A DNA stretch of 64,000 nt, taken from positions 62,001 to 126,000 of the forward strand of contig JAJZZE010000045.1 in NCBI GenBank assembly GCA_021797735.1, written 5' to 3'. This DNA comes from Thermoplasmata archaeon (GTDB lineage: Archaea; Thermoplasmatota; Thermoplasmata; Thermoplasmatales; Thermoplasmataceae). The number at the start of each line of letters is the position of its first letter. Positions within the stretch are counted from its first letter, which is position 1. This document shows, one piece after another, positions 55,804 to 64,000 of this stretch. The notes below the pieces were generated by a model. The model saw only the letters and a list, made by a program, of their open reading frames with translations. It was not told where the DNA came from and made no database searches. The translations under genes were made by a program, and so were the position numbers.

Positions 55804-56525
55804 TGGAAAGTAATATAAAGCTTATAACAGATGATGGTTTGAGGCTTGATGGCAGGGCCCTTAATGAAATGAGGCCAATTAAAATTCAAACAGGTGTAGT
55901 TGAAAAGGCGGACGGATCCGCATATATAGAATGGGGGGCAAATAAAATTATCGCAGCAGTTTATGTGCGTGAAGCATATCCCAAGCATGCTCAGAATATA
56001 GACAGGGCAATAGTAAAGGCAAGATATAATATGTCCGGCTATTCCGTAGAAGAAAGAAAACGCCCTGGTCCAGATAGAAGGACAATGGAAATATCAAAGG
56101 TTGTAACCGAAGCACTTGAATCTACAATAGTTCTTGAAAAATTGCCCAGGGCAGAAGTTGATGTTTTTATACAGGTCCTTGAGGCAGATGCAGGAACAAG
56201 GATAGCAAGTTTAACCACAGCTTCAGTGGCAGTTGCAGATGCAGGCGTTCCAATGAGGGATATGGTGGTTGGATGCACGGCAGGCAAGGCAGGTGGTAAA
56301 ATTGTTCTGGATTTATCAAAGGATGAGGATAATTTCGGTGAGGCCGATATACCCATGGCAATACTGCCGAGAACCAAAAAAATTGTTTTATTGCAGCTTG
56401 ATGGCAATGTATCACAGGAAGAATTTGATGAGGCAACGTCAATGATGATGAATGCTATCCCAAGAATATCGGAAATTCAGAGAAATGCCTTGATGTCTAA
56501 ATACAATGTAGAGGAGGGTGAATAA
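55803..56525 (+). CDS. rrp41: Exosome catalytic subunit Rrp41
   Basis: 240 residues, RNase PH fold. This is the phosphorolytic 3'-5' exoribonuclease subunit that alternates with Rrp42 in the hexameric ring. RLDGRALNEMRPI, GSAYIEWGANKIIAAVY, RRTMEISKVVTEALES and GGKIVLDLSKDEDNFGEADIP carry phosphate- and metal-binding residues. GGTGA 6 nt upstream of ATG. Confidence 0.95.
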   Translation: MESNIKLITDDGLRLDGRALNEMRPIKIQTGVVEKADGSAYIEWGANKIIAAVYVREAYPKHAQNIDRAIVKARYNMSGYSVEERKRPGPDRRTMEISKVVTEALESTIVLEKLPRAEVDVFIQVLEADAGTRIASLTTASVAVADAGVPMRDMVVGCTAGKAGGKIVLDLSKDEDNFGEADIPMAILPRTKKIVLLQLDGNVSQEEFDEATSMMMNAIPRISEIQRNALMSKYNVEEGE

Positions 56526-56526
56526 A

Positions 56527-57309
56527 ATGCCGATGGATTCAAATGCAGTTATTTCAGAAATAAGAAAAAATTTCATGCTTGAAAGCATAAAAAATGGTAA
56601 AAGGCTTGATGGAAGACCCCTGGATGAATACAGGGAGATAAAGATAACGGAGAATTTTATACCGAAATCCGCAGGTTCCGCCATGGTGGAACTCGGAAAT
56701 ACAAAGGTTGTGGCAGGACTAAAGATAGAACAGGGAGAGCCATTTGATGATACCCCGGATAATGGTGTAATGCTATTAAATATAGAATTACTGCCAATGG
56801 CATTTCCCACCTTTGAATCCGGCCCACCAAGTGAACAGGCAATAGAATACTCAAGAGTGGTTGACCGTGGCATAAGGGAAAGTAAAATGATTGACACATC
56901 AAAGTTAGTAATAGAATCCGGCAAAAATGTATGGATGATCTTTGTTGATATTGATGTATTAAACTACGACGGTAACATAATAGATGCATGCACACTGGCG
57001 GCTGTAACAGCACTGAAAAATGCCGTTATACCTGGATCAAAACTTGGGGAAAAGGATTTCAAATTGCCTGTAAATGCCACACCAGTGGCTGTCACCATGT
57101 GGAAACTCGGTGACGAATTAATATGTGATGCAAGCCTTGAGGAAGAGCAGGTTTCCACTGGAAGAATAACCGTGACAATATCCGAGGATAATAACATACA
57201 CGCAATGCAAAAGGGTGAAATTGGAGAATTCTCTTTAGAAGAAATACAGAAAGCTATAAAAACATCAAGTAATATAGGTAATAAATTAAGGGAAAAATAT
57301 TTCAGGTGA
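56527..57309 (+). CDS. rrp42: Exosome ring subunit Rrp42
   Basis: 260 residues, RNase PH fold lacking the full catalytic set. It pairs with Rrp41 to form the ring. RLDGRPLDEYREIKI, GNTKVVAGLK, MAFPTFESGPPSEQAIEYSRVVDRGIRES and a long C-terminal helix are typical. GGTGA at the rrp41 stop is 5 nt before the ATG at 56527. The GTG at 56518 is part of that signal, not the start. Confidence 0.94.
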   Translation: MPMDSNAVISEIRKNFMLESIKNGKRLDGRPLDEYREIKITENFIPKSAGSAMVELGNTKVVAGLKIEQGEPFDDTPDNGVMLLNIELLPMAFPTFESGPPSEQAIEYSRVVDRGIRESKMIDTSKLVIESGKNVWMIFVDIDVLNYDGNIIDACTLAAVTALKNAVIPGSKLGEKDFKLPVNATPVAVTMWKLGDELICDASLEEEQVSTGRITVTISEDNNIHAMQKGEIGEFSLEEIQKAIKTSSNIGNKLREKYFR

Positions 57310-57314
57310 ATTAA

Positions 57315-57581
57315 ATGACAAAACATACAGTAAAGGTAGGTGCTTCAGGTCGTTTTGGCCCAAGATATGGTGTAACTGTAAGAAAGGAATGGAATAAAAT
57401 ATATAAACAGAAAATAGGGTTTTACACATGTCCTTCATGCAAACAGAAAAAGGTTAAAAGGGTTGCAAATGGTATATGGGAGTGCAGACACTGCAGATAT
57501 AAATTTGCAGGTGGGTCATATACACCGGAATACAGTAATGAAGTGATAAAGGATATAAATAATAGCCAGTGGGGCAAATAA
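57315..57581 (+). CDS. rpl37ae: 50S ribosomal protein eL43 (L37Ae)
   Basis: 88 residues, zinc-binding protein of the large subunit. [19 protein letters not shown] is the N-terminal signature. The zinc ribbon has CPSC and CRHC. GGTGA is 5 nt upstream, at the rrp42 stop. Slightly long C-terminal tail ([16 protein letters not shown]). Confidence 0.95.
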   Translation: MTKHTVKVGASGRFGPRYGVTVRKEWNKIYKQKIGFYTCPSCKQKKVKRVANGIWECRHCRYKFAGGSYTPEYSNEVIKDINNSQWGK

Positions 57582-57583
57582 AT

Positions 57584-57715
57584 ATGTATAAATGTATAAG
57601 GTGTGGCAGGCCACTGGAAAAATCATTCGGAACCGCTGATATAGAATGCGAATGTGGGTCCAGGGTATTTATAAAGGAAAGGCCGAGTATAGAAAAGGTT
57701 GTAAAGTCCAGATAA
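57584..57715 (+). CDS. rpoP: RNA polymerase subunit P (Rpb12 homologue)
   Basis: 43 residues: MYKCIRCGRPLEKSFGTADI, then ECECGSRVFIKERPSIEKVV. Cys4/Cys7 and the CGSR(V/I) block define the Rpb12 zinc ribbon. The second pair is spaced C-x-C (22 and 24) instead of the common C-x-x-C. Position right after eL43 is the conserved archaeal order. It starts 2 nt after the eL43 stop and is followed by two T-runs. Confidence 0.92.
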   Translation: MYKCIRCGRPLEKSFGTADIECECGSRVFIKERPSIEKVVKSR

Positions 57716-57716
57716 A

Positions 57717-57730
57717 TTTTTTTATTTTTT
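57717..57730 (+). terminator. Oligo-T tract between rpoP and pus10
   Basis: T7, A, T6 immediately follow the rpoP stop and end at the ATG of pus10. Oligo-T on the non-template strand is the archaeal intrinsic termination signal, so partial termination here could lower expression of the downstream half of the superoperon. Confidence 0.4.
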
Positions 57731-58873
57731 ATGAAAGACATTAAAGACTTATTCAGTTATAATTTATGTTTAAGATGTTCGGGCAGAATCTTTGCAGATG
57801 TGGATACGGGATTAACAGATCTGGAAAGGGGTAAATATTTATTATTTGCATACAATTCGTTTTATGGCAATTTAGATATAAATGATTCCTGCTGGTTATG
57901 TAATGGCATATTTAATGAACTTGATAAATATTATAATATTATAAATGACAGGATAAAAAATTATGAATACAATACATTTTTAATCGGATCAAAATTTGAT
58001 GATGAATTATTATTAAAAGAGGAAAAGATACAGAATGACTTTGGCAATAAGGGAGAGAGCATTAAAAAGGAATTCAACCGTGAATTCGGTAAATATTTCA
58101 GTTCTAAGGCAGAAAAAGAGTTTTCAAAAAATGCCGATATTGTATTTGAGATAAATACATTATATGATGATGTTAAAATAACAGTAAAATCCCTGTATAT
58201 CTATGGGACATACATAAAAAAAATAAGGGGTATACCACAGACCAGGTGGATCCATGGCAGTGGTGAATCCATTGAATCAATAATAGGCGAACCATTAATG
58301 GAATTAACTATGGGTAAAAATTATAAATTACATGGTTCCGGCAGGGAGGATGTTGATGTAATGATGCTTGGCAATGGCCGTGAGTTTGTTATAGAGGTGG
58401 TTGAACCTGAAAAAAGAAATATACAGTTAATGGAATTCATGGAAATGGTAAACACCTCAAACAAAAATGTATTTATCAGTGATTTACAGTTTACCTCTAA
58501 GGAAAAAATAAGGGAAATAAAGGAAGCAAAATATGATAAAACTTATATAGCCGTGATAGAATTACCTGATAACATCGATATAGGCAAATTTAAAGACTCA
58601 GTCAGTGCATTCAAAAATAAAATAATAGAGCAGAGAACTCCATTAAGGGTTCTTGGAAATAGATCTGATTTAATCAGAAAAAAAGAAATAAAATATATAA
58701 ATATAGAAGATATACGTAATAACATAGCCAGAATAAAAATATGCGCAGAGTCAGGTACATACATAAAAGAATTAATAAATGGAGATAGTGGCAGAACAGT
58801 GCCAAGTTTATCTTCAATATGTAAGTCAAATTTGCAGGTAACAAGTCTGGATGTAGTAAATATAGGCAGGTGA
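57731..58873 (+). CDS. pus10: tRNA pseudouridine synthase Pus10
   Basis: 380 residues, making pseudouridine 54/55 in the T-loop of archaeal tRNAs. The N-terminus has zinc-ribbon CLRC (about 14-17) and CWLC. A THUMP-like middle precedes the catalytic block HGSGREDVDVMMLGNGR (Asp after Glu) and ISDLQFTSKEKIREI. C-terminal CAESGTYIKELINGDSGRTVPSLSSI is typical. No GGTGA precedes the ATG, unlike its neighbours. Confidence 0.93.
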   Translation: MKDIKDLFSYNLCLRCSGRIFADVDTGLTDLERGKYLLFAYNSFYGNLDINDSCWLCNGIFNELDKYYNIINDRIKNYEYNTFLIGSKFDDELLLKEEKIQNDFGNKGESIKKEFNREFGKYFSSKAEKEFSKNADIVFEINTLYDDVKITVKSLYIYGTYIKKIRGIPQTRWIHGSGESIESIIGEPLMELTMGKNYKLHGSGREDVDVMMLGNGREFVIEVVEPEKRNIQLMEFMEMVNTSNKNVFISDLQFTSKEKIREIKEAKYDKTYIAVIELPDNIDIGKFKDSVSAFKNKIIEQRTPLRVLGNRSDLIRKKEIKYINIEDIRNNIARIKICAESGTYIKELINGDSGRTVPSLSSICKSNLQVTSLDVVNIGR

Positions 58874-58880
58874 ATTAAAA

Positions 58881-59177
58881 ATGACAAGAATGTCAAACGG
58901 AACCAGATCAGGTTCAAGGAGCAAGTTAACGAAAAGGATAAAGGAAAGAGGTATGCCAAAGGTGAACGATTTGTTAAAAACCTTTGATGTTGGTGATACT
59001 GTAGCAGTTGTTATAAATCCTGCTATACATAAGGGTATGCCCTTCCATAATTTCCAGGGCAGGACAGGCAAGATAATAGGAATGCAGGGCGATTGCTATG
59101 TGCTCAAACTTAAAATAGGGAGTACAGAAAGGAAGGTTATATCAGCACCCGTTCATCTCAAGAGGCTAAGCCAATGA
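58881..59177 (+). CDS. rpl21e: 50S ribosomal protein eL21
   Basis: 98 residues. SNGTRSGSRSKLTKRIKERGMPKV and VAVVINPAIHKGMPFHNFQGRTGKIIG are the L21e signature. GGTGA 7 nt before the ATG, overlapping the pus10 stop. Overlaps rpoF by ATGA. Confidence 0.95.
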   Translation: MTRMSNGTRSGSRSKLTKRIKERGMPKVNDLLKTFDVGDTVAVVINPAIHKGMPFHNFQGRTGKIIGMQGDCYVLKLKIGSTERKVISAPVHLKRLSQ

Positions 59178-59482
59178 AAATAACCTACAGGACAAACATT
59201 GAAATTTATAATACGTTAATAGACATAGAAAACAAATCTAAAAACGAGGCAGATACATTATCATATGTTGAAAATTTTTTAAAATATGATAAGAATATAA
59301 ACATAAAGGAACTGGCTGGCAGCATAAATAAAGTTCACAAACTTCCGGAAGAGGCAATAATAAAGATAATTGATATAAAGCCGACTTCAAGGGAAGAGCT
59401 AATCGCAATATTAAATTCATATAGTATAAATCTTGATGATAAGTCCCTTGATGGTATAACTGACCTTATGCAGGTTATATAA
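59174..59482 (+). CDS. rpoF: RNA polymerase subunit F (Rpb4 homologue)
   Basis: 102 residues, helical HRDC-like protein: TLSYVENFLKYDKN, LPEEAIIKIIDIKPTSREELIAIL. With RpoE it forms the stalk of the polymerase. The partner rpoE is not in this window. ATGA overlap with the eL21 gene and zero gap to the next gene show tight coupling. Confidence 0.9.
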   Translation: MKITYRTNIEIYNTLIDIENKSKNEADTLSYVENFLKYDKNINIKELAGSINKVHKLPEEAIIKIIDIKPTSREELIAILNSYSINLDDKSLDGITDLMQVI

Positions 59483-60031
59483 ATGGAAGAATACGCTTAC
59501 ATTATTGATTATCTTCCGCAGGGTAGGGCAGAAGATAAAAGTTTTAGAAAATCGCCTCTTGTACTTGCAATAGGTGAAAGTGAGTTCAAGCTACTGGAAA
59601 TACTGCCAAAACCGGATGCCGTAATAGCTGTTGGTGACAGGATATATATAGGTAAATCCCCTGATTTAAGGGATAAAGTAATATCGATAAAGAGGAGGAT
59701 TACATATAAGGAATTAACAAGTGCAGCTGTAAGTGAATTGCCATATACAGTAGAGGCAATAATAGATAAAAACCCGGAAAAATTCATCGCTTTTTTTAAC
59801 AGTGCTGAGGCAATAAATTCAAGAATGCATACACTTGAACTGCTTCCGGGCCTCGGCAATAAGAGTATGTGGGCTATCCTTGATGAAAGGAAAAAGGGTC
59901 CATTTAAATCATTTGAGGATATAACAGAGAGGGTAAAAAGTGTCCATAACCCAAAGAAAATGATTGTTAACCGGATAATGGATGAGCTCCAGAACCGTTA
60001 TGAAAAATATAAACTGTTTGTAGCCAGATGA
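59483..60031 (+). CDS. DUF655 RNA-binding-like protein
   Basis: 182 residues. EYAYIIDYLPQGRAEDKSFRKSPLVLAIGES is the OB-like N-terminal domain of DUF655. LELLPGLGNKSMWAILDERKKGPFKSFEDI is a helix-hairpin-helix motif. Its conserved place between rpoF and ksgA suggests a role in rRNA or tRNA handling. Biochemical function unknown. Confidence 0.9.
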   Translation: MEEYAYIIDYLPQGRAEDKSFRKSPLVLAIGESEFKLLEILPKPDAVIAVGDRIYIGKSPDLRDKVISIKRRITYKELTSAAVSELPYTVEAIIDKNPEKFIAFFNSAEAINSRMHTLELLPGLGNKSMWAILDERKKGPFKSFEDITERVKSVHNPKKMIVNRIMDELQNRYEKYKLFVAR

Positions 60032-60750
60032 ATAATCATTTTTCAAAAAAATATGGCCAGGTATTTCTTAACGATAAAAATATTGCAGTGAAGGAAGTAA
60101 AATCCCTGAACCTAAATGATAATGATTCTGTTCTTGAAATAGGTCCTGGTTATGGGATATTAACTGACATATTACTGAAATATAACATAAAATTAACATC
60201 CATAGAACCTGACCATAAATTTTATACATATTTATTGGAAAAATATAATAATTATATCAAATCAAAAAAATTTAATCTAATAAAGGAAAGCTTTCTTGAA
60301 ACTGAACCTGAATATTATAATAAAATTATAGGGAATATACCCTATAATCTATCATCAAAAATTATATTCAAACTATTCGATTTTGATTTCGATTATTCCA
60401 TTCTGATGGTCCAGAAAGAATTTGCACTAAGGCTAATTGCCAGACCGGGGACAAAGGATTTTTCACGGTTAACTGTTAATACAGGGATCAGGTCAGAGAT
60501 AAATATATTATTCAATGTAAGCAGAACTGTTTTTTCGCCTGTTCCAAACGTCGATTCATCCGTTATCTCAATCAAAAAGAAAAAATGTGACATTGATATA
60601 ATTAATTTTGATAAGTTTTTAATAAAAATATTTTCAATGAGAAGAAAAAAGTTATCAACAATATTAAAATATAATGGTATTTACAGTGATAGAAGACCCT
60701 ATGAATTAAATATAGATGAATTGATTACTGTTTTTGAGTCTCTGAGTTAG
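60028..60750 (+). CDS. ksgA: 16S rRNA dimethyladenosine transferase KsgA/RsmA
   Basis: 240 residues, SAM-dependent dimethylation of the two adjacent adenosines near the 16S 3' end. HFSKKYGQVFLND, LEIGPGYGILTD (motif I), IIGNIPYNLSSKI (motif IV NxPY) and the C-terminal FSMRRKKLSTILKYN are present. ATGA overlap with the DUF655 gene. The 3' end overlaps the convergent SPFH gene by 26 nt. Confidence 0.94.
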   Translation: MNNHFSKKYGQVFLNDKNIAVKEVKSLNLNDNDSVLEIGPGYGILTDILLKYNIKLTSIEPDHKFYTYLLEKYNNYIKSKKFNLIKESFLETEPEYYNKIIGNIPYNLSSKIIFKLFDFDFDYSILMVQKEFALRLIARPGTKDFSRLTVNTGIRSEINILFNVSRTVFSPVPNVDSSVISIKKKKCDIDIINFDKFLIKIFSMRRKKLSTILKYNGIYSDRRPYELNIDELITVFESLS

Positions 60751-61549
60751 TATTTTTACCCAACATATTATTCAATGCCGATGCTGTAAAAAACTGTGAA
60801 GTATCACCTACTGTGGGCACATTCTGTGGTATCATTATTAATGACCCTTTCCCCTCAAGACCTATCTGGTAAACTATGTCCATCCATCTTAACTGGAAAG
60901 CCGTAGGATTATTTGCATACTGTTTTGCAGCATCAACCATTTTACCTGCAGCCTCAACCTCTGCCATTGCCAGCGTAACCCTTGACCTTCTCTCCCTTTC
61001 TGCAGCTGCCTGTCTTGACATGGCATCCTGTAGTGTCTGTGGTACCAGTACATCACGGATTTCAACCGATGAAACCTTTACTCCCCAGTGCTCAGTTTTT
61101 TCATCTATAATCTGTCTTGCTGATTCTCCTATTTTCTCCCTTTCTGATAATATTTCATCAAATGATGATTTACCGAGAACTTCCCTCAATGTTGTCTGTG
61201 CGGCTAACTGTGTTGCACCTGAATAGTTTTCTACATTTAAAACGGCTTTATCAGCATCTATAACCTGGAAATACATTACTGCATCAACATTTACTGGAAC
61301 GTTATCCTGTGTGAATGTTGATTCTGTCTTAAATGCCACAGCCTGAATTCTTGTTGATAAAACAACAGTTATTTTACTTATAATGGGTGTCACATAAACA
61401 AGACCCGGTCCCTTTAATCCTGTATATCTGCCAAGCGTCAGAACAGGTGCTCTCTGCCATTCCTTCAGTATATGAATTCCTGATAATAATATTGCAACTA
61501 CTATTAAAACAATTATTATCAAACCTATCAATCCTAAACTTATTGCCAT
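60725..61549 (-). CDS. SPFH/stomatin-like membrane protein
   Basis: About 274 residues. One N-terminal TM (5-25) is followed by the SPFH/band-7 domain: RAPVLTLGRYTGLKGPGLVYVTPII, VDAVMYFQVIDADKAV, TTLREVLGKSSFDEILSEREKIG, WGVKVSSVEIRDVLVPQTLQDAMSRQAAAERERRSR. Forms membrane-microdomain oligomers, often with an NfeD partner, which is not seen here. The ATG at 61549 is about 25 nt after ATTTAAATATGG. Two upstream in-frame ATGs overlap that TATA or precede it. Confidence 0.88.
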   Translation of the reverse strand: MAISLGLIGLIIIVLIVVAILLSGIHILKEWQRAPVLTLGRYTGLKGPGLVYVTPIISKITVVLSTRIQAVAFKTESTFTQDNVPVNVDAVMYFQVIDADKAVLNVENYSGATQLAAQTTLREVLGKSSFDEILSEREKIGESARQIIDEKTEHWGVKVSSVEIRDVLVPQTLQDAMSRQAAAERERRSRVTLAMAEVEAAGKMVDAAKQYANNPTAFQLRWMDIVYQIGLEGKGSLIMIPQNVPTVGDTSQFFTASALNNMLGKNTNSETQKQ

Positions 61550-61907
61550 AATTAAATAATGAAAAGCCATATTTAAATCTTTGTTAGGGTACCATTTATC
61601 GGTGGGCATAATCCCGGAGGGTAAAAAAAGTTATATTTAAATACCGGTTGAGATACTGTGCTTATTTTCTTCGGCTATTTTTCGCCAGCAAAATATATAT
61701 AGATGCATTATTTTCCTCCGATCCAGAATAATTGCATTATGAATCTTACACAATACATAATTTTATTTCAGGAATAGTGTAAATTTAAGTGTTAAAAGCT
61801 ATATTACTGAAATTTTAACTTTAACTATTTTTATTAATAATAAGTTGTAGTCAATTGACGTCATGTTAAACGTTAATTTTTATATATGTATAAGCGCTAA
61901 ACCATTT
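61550..61907. promoter_or_regulatory. Divergent promoter region between SPFH and HMG-CoA synthase genes
   Basis: About 360 nt without a convincing gene. ATTTAAATA at about 61570-61580 serves the SPFH gene. TTTTTATATATGTATA at about 61877-61892 serves HMG-CoA synthase. The middle contains GGCATAATCCCGGAGG and AT-rich stretches with no further recognisable signal. Confidence 0.45.
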
Positions 61908-62963
61908 ATGTCAGGGATAGTCAGCTATGGTTCATATATCCCATATTACCGGATTAAACCAGAAGAGATCGCAAGAATATGGGGGGACGAACCTGAAAGG
62001 ATGAAGAAAAATTTATTTATTTTAAGTAAGAGTGTGCCATCTCCGGATGAAGATGTTGCATCAATATCGGTTGAGGCCGCAAGAAATGCACTGAAAAGAA
62101 TGGATGTAAATCCTGAAGAAATTGGGGCAATATACGTTGGTTCAGAATCGCACCCATATGCTGTAAAGCCAACAGCAACAATTGTTGCGGCAGCAATAGG
62201 CATGCCACTTGAATACTTTGCCGCTGATTATGAATTTGCATGCAAGGCAGGAACGGCAGGCATGCAGAATGTGAAGGCAATGGTAGATTCAAATTTTATA
62301 AAATATGGATTTGCTATAGGTTCAGATACATCCCAGGGAGCACCGGGTGATGCCCTGGAATATACAGCGTCTGCCGGGGGCACTGCCATGCTGATTGGTA
62401 AAAATAATACAATAGCAGAAATAAACGATACCCTATCTGTTTCTACGGATACACCGGATTTCTGGAGAAGGGAGGGTGAGCCATATCCAAAACATGGAGA
62501 AAGATTTACAGGAGAGCCAGGATATTTCAAGCATGTGATAGCCGCATCAAAGGCAATGATGGAAAGAATGGATACAAAAAGTAGTGATTATGATTATGTG
62601 GTATTCCACCAGCCAAATGGCAAATTCCCATCAAGAGCCGCAAAAATCCTTGGATTTACCGAGGATCAGTATAAAACAGGGTTATTAACGCCATATATTG
62701 GAAATACATATTCCGGATCAATGATGACCGGTTTATCCGCTGTTCTAGATGAATCAAAACCAGAGGACAGAATTTTAGCAGTGTCGTTCGGTTCAGGAGC
62801 CGGGTCAGATGCCTTTGATATTACAGTAACAGGTGAAATGAAGGATTATAAAAGGGATAACGCCCCCACGGTAAAGAAACTAATTGAAAAGGTTAAATTT
62901 ATAGATTATGGTATGTACACGAAATTCAGAAAGATAATAGTTACAGGTGATAGTGTTGAATAA
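61908..62963 (+). CDS. Hydroxymethylglutaryl-CoA synthase, archaeal type
   Basis: 351 residues, condensing acetyl-CoA with acetoacetyl-CoA to HMG-CoA for mevalonate and archaeal lipid synthesis. Catalytic Cys112 is in [14 protein letters not shown], the general base Glu region is [13 protein letters not shown] (79-91), and the His is in [17 protein letters not shown]. Fifteen in-frame codons lie upstream, but the TATA position and homology favour 61908. It is followed by a thiolase-like gene with an 8-nt overlap, as in other archaea. Confidence 0.94.
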   Translation: MSGIVSYGSYIPYYRIKPEEIARIWGDEPERMKKNLFILSKSVPSPDEDVASISVEAARNALKRMDVNPEEIGAIYVGSESHPYAVKPTATIVAAAIGMPLEYFAADYEFACKAGTAGMQNVKAMVDSNFIKYGFAIGSDTSQGAPGDALEYTASAGGTAMLIGKNNTIAEINDTLSVSTDTPDFWRREGEPYPKHGERFTGEPGYFKHVIAASKAMMERMDTKSSDYDYVVFHQPNGKFPSRAAKILGFTEDQYKTGLLTPYIGNTYSGSMMTGLSAVLDESKPEDRILAVSFGSGAGSDAFDITVTGEMKDYKRDNAPTVKKLIEKVKFIDYGMYTKFRKIIVTGDSVE

Positions 62964-64000
62964 TGTTTATATTATTGGTGCAGGGGAAACAAAATTTGGG
63001 GAATTATGGGATAAATCATTAAGAAATTTAGCAGTGGAAGCCGGTTTAAAGGCAATAGAAAATGCAGGTATATATTCAAGGGACATAGATGCTATATACG
63101 GTGCGAACGGTCTGGCAGGGACAATCAACGAACAGGAAAATATAGGAGCACTGATAGCAGATTTTTCCGGATTATCAACGGAAGGAATACCGGCATTGAG
63201 GGTTGAGGCATCAACAGCCTCAGGTGCAGCCGCCGTTAGGGAGGCATATCTATCCATAAAATCAGGGGAATATGATTTAGTAGTTGTTGGTGGTGTTGAG
63301 AAGATGACGGATATCCACGGGTCAGGCATACTTGAAAAGATGTCATCCATACTCGACCGTGAATGGGAGGCATTTTTCGGTGCAACACCGGCTGCAATGG
63401 CTGCATTAATAGCAAGAAAATACATGAACGATTTCAATGTGGAAAAAGAAGCATTATCAATGTTTTCAGTCAATGACCATTTAAATGCATCGAAAAACCC
63501 CGATGCACAGTACAGAAACAAACTTACTGTCCAGCAGGCTATGGATTCAATACCGGTAGCAGACCCACTGAACATGATGGACTGTTCACCGGTAAGTGAT
63601 GGTGCAGCTGCTATAGTTCTTGCATCGGAAAATTTTGTTAAAAAGAATAAAAAGGAGGGCGTAAAAATTTTAAGTTCGGCTGTTGCCGAAGATTATCTAT
63701 CTGTGGGTTCAAGGGAATCGATATACACCCTGAAATCAACAAGGCTTGCAGCAGAGAAAGCATTTAAAAAGGCAGGAATAAAAAGGGACGATATCTCATT
63801 TATGGAGGTACACGACTCATTTTCAATTTATGGTTTACTGGAGCTGGAGGATCTTGGATTTGCAGAAAAAGGAAAGGCAAAAAATTTAGTATATGATGAT
63901 ATTAAATTAAATGGAAGATTGCCGGTAAACCCCTCTGGCGGCCTAAAGGCAAAGGGCGATCCATATGGGGCTGTTGGTATAGGCCAGGTTGTCGATGCGT
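62956..64000 (+). CDS. Acetoacetyl-CoA thiolase-like protein, active-site variant (3' end beyond window)
   Basis: First 348 codons of a thiolase-superfamily protein, partner of archaeal HMG-CoA synthase, expected to make acetoacetyl-CoA and pass it on in a complex. Fold blocks [38 protein letters not shown] and [17 protein letters not shown] (His286) are clear. The nucleophile position, normally Cys in ACASG, reads STASG (Thr87), and the GHP motif reads GDPYGAVG (Asp335). Start is TTG, 5 nt after GGTGA at 62946-62950. A GTG one codon upstream is too close. A DUF35 gene is expected next. Confidence 0.88.
   Translation, partial: MNNVYIIGAGETKFGELWDKSLRNLAVEAGLKAIENAGIYSRDIDAIYGANGLAGTINEQENIGALIADFSGLSTEGIPALRVEASTASGAAAVREAYLSIKSGEYDLVVVGGVEKMTDIHGSGILEKMSSILDREWEAFFGATPAAMAALIARKYMNDFNVEKEALSMFSVNDHLNASKNPDAQYRNKLTVQQAMDSIPVADPLNMMDCSPVSDGAAAIVLASENFVKKNKKEGVKILSSAVAEDYLSVGSRESIYTLKSTRLAAEKAFKKAGIKRDDISFMEVHDSFSIYGLLELEDLGFAEKGKAKNLVYDDIKLNGRLPVNPSGGLKAKGDPYGAVGIGQVVDA

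Noticed and set aside
1-64000. tRNA, rRNA and CRISPR features
   Set aside because: I scanned for T-loop-like GGTTCGA/GTTCGAATC segments, rRNA-like GC-rich blocks and regularly spaced repeats, and found none convincing. A covariance search could still reveal a small RNA.

Overview
The window is archaeal and almost certainly from an acidophilic member of the Thermoplasmatales (Ferroplasma/Acidiplasma/Picrophilus-like). It is AT-rich, with heavy use of ATA, AGA and AGG codons. It carries archaeal marker genes: ABCE1, archaeosine TGT, TBP, RNA polymerase subunits K, P and F, the small subunit of DNA polymerase D, exosome Rrp4/Rrp41/Rrp42, SBDS, eL43, eL21, Pus10, TruD, a fused EndA, and archaeal HMG-CoA synthase. 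A P3A proton ATPase, ArsR/ArsB and many major-facilitator carriers fit an acidic, metal-rich habitat. Promoters mostly show a TATA box 25-30 nt before an ATG (leaderless mRNAs). Internal operon genes instead carry a GGTGA Shine-Dalgarno sequence 5-7 nt before the start. I saw no tRNA, rRNA or CRISPR array.

Layout. 0-5.3 kb: DUF6015-like protein, ABCE1, membrane protein, and a drug exporter with its MarR regulator. 5.3-14.3 kb: alcohol dehydrogenase, archaeosine TGT, acetyltransferase, HAD phosphatase, SnoaL-like protein, cobalamin adenosyltransferase, rpoK, MetRS, HPP and DinB-like proteins. 14.3-17.2 kb: a TnpB remnant, an epimerase, a DUF1059 gene and an IscB/omega-RNA (HEARO) element lying directly against hisS. 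17.2-24.9 kb: hisS, a stand-alone RAM-domain protein, an amino-acid permease, a ribbon-helix-helix protein, GMP synthetase, uS2, EndA and a small GTPase. 25.4-26.7 kb: an accessory block of small membrane proteins. 26.7-44.2 kb: mostly housekeeping genes (aminotransferase, PPAT-DUF84 fusion, TBP, TruD, IMPDH, PolD small subunit, LeuCD-like) ending in arsR-arsB. 44.2-46.6 kb: an accessory cassette between two 108-bp direct repeats, encoding an Asn-rich secreted precursor with a hydrophobic two-Cys tail and a small membrane partner. 46.6-53.9 kb: metal-transport-like protein, amidohydrolase, proton ATPase beside an IS3-family remnant, molybdopterin oxidoreductase and MFS. 54.0-60.8 kb: the archaeal exosome/ribosome/RNAP superoperon, split after SBDS by a miniature IS605-type element. 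60.7-64.0 kb: an SPFH protein, then HMG-CoA synthase and a thiolase-like gene that runs off the end.

The most notable structures are these. (1) An IscB element appears to sit between the Shine-Dalgarno of hisS and its ATG. Its own 3' end now supplies GGAGGT, and the iscB stop overlaps the hisS start. The IscB protein has lost the RuvC-I Asp, a zinc Cys and two in-frame segments, yet its frame stays open. (2) The repeat-flanked cassette looks like a secreted peptide toxin with a partner protein. (3) The thiolase-like protein lacks the nucleophilic Cys, and the archaeosine TGT lacks its zinc cysteines. (4) Three TnpB/IscB-type relics and one IS3 relic each abut a gene boundary.
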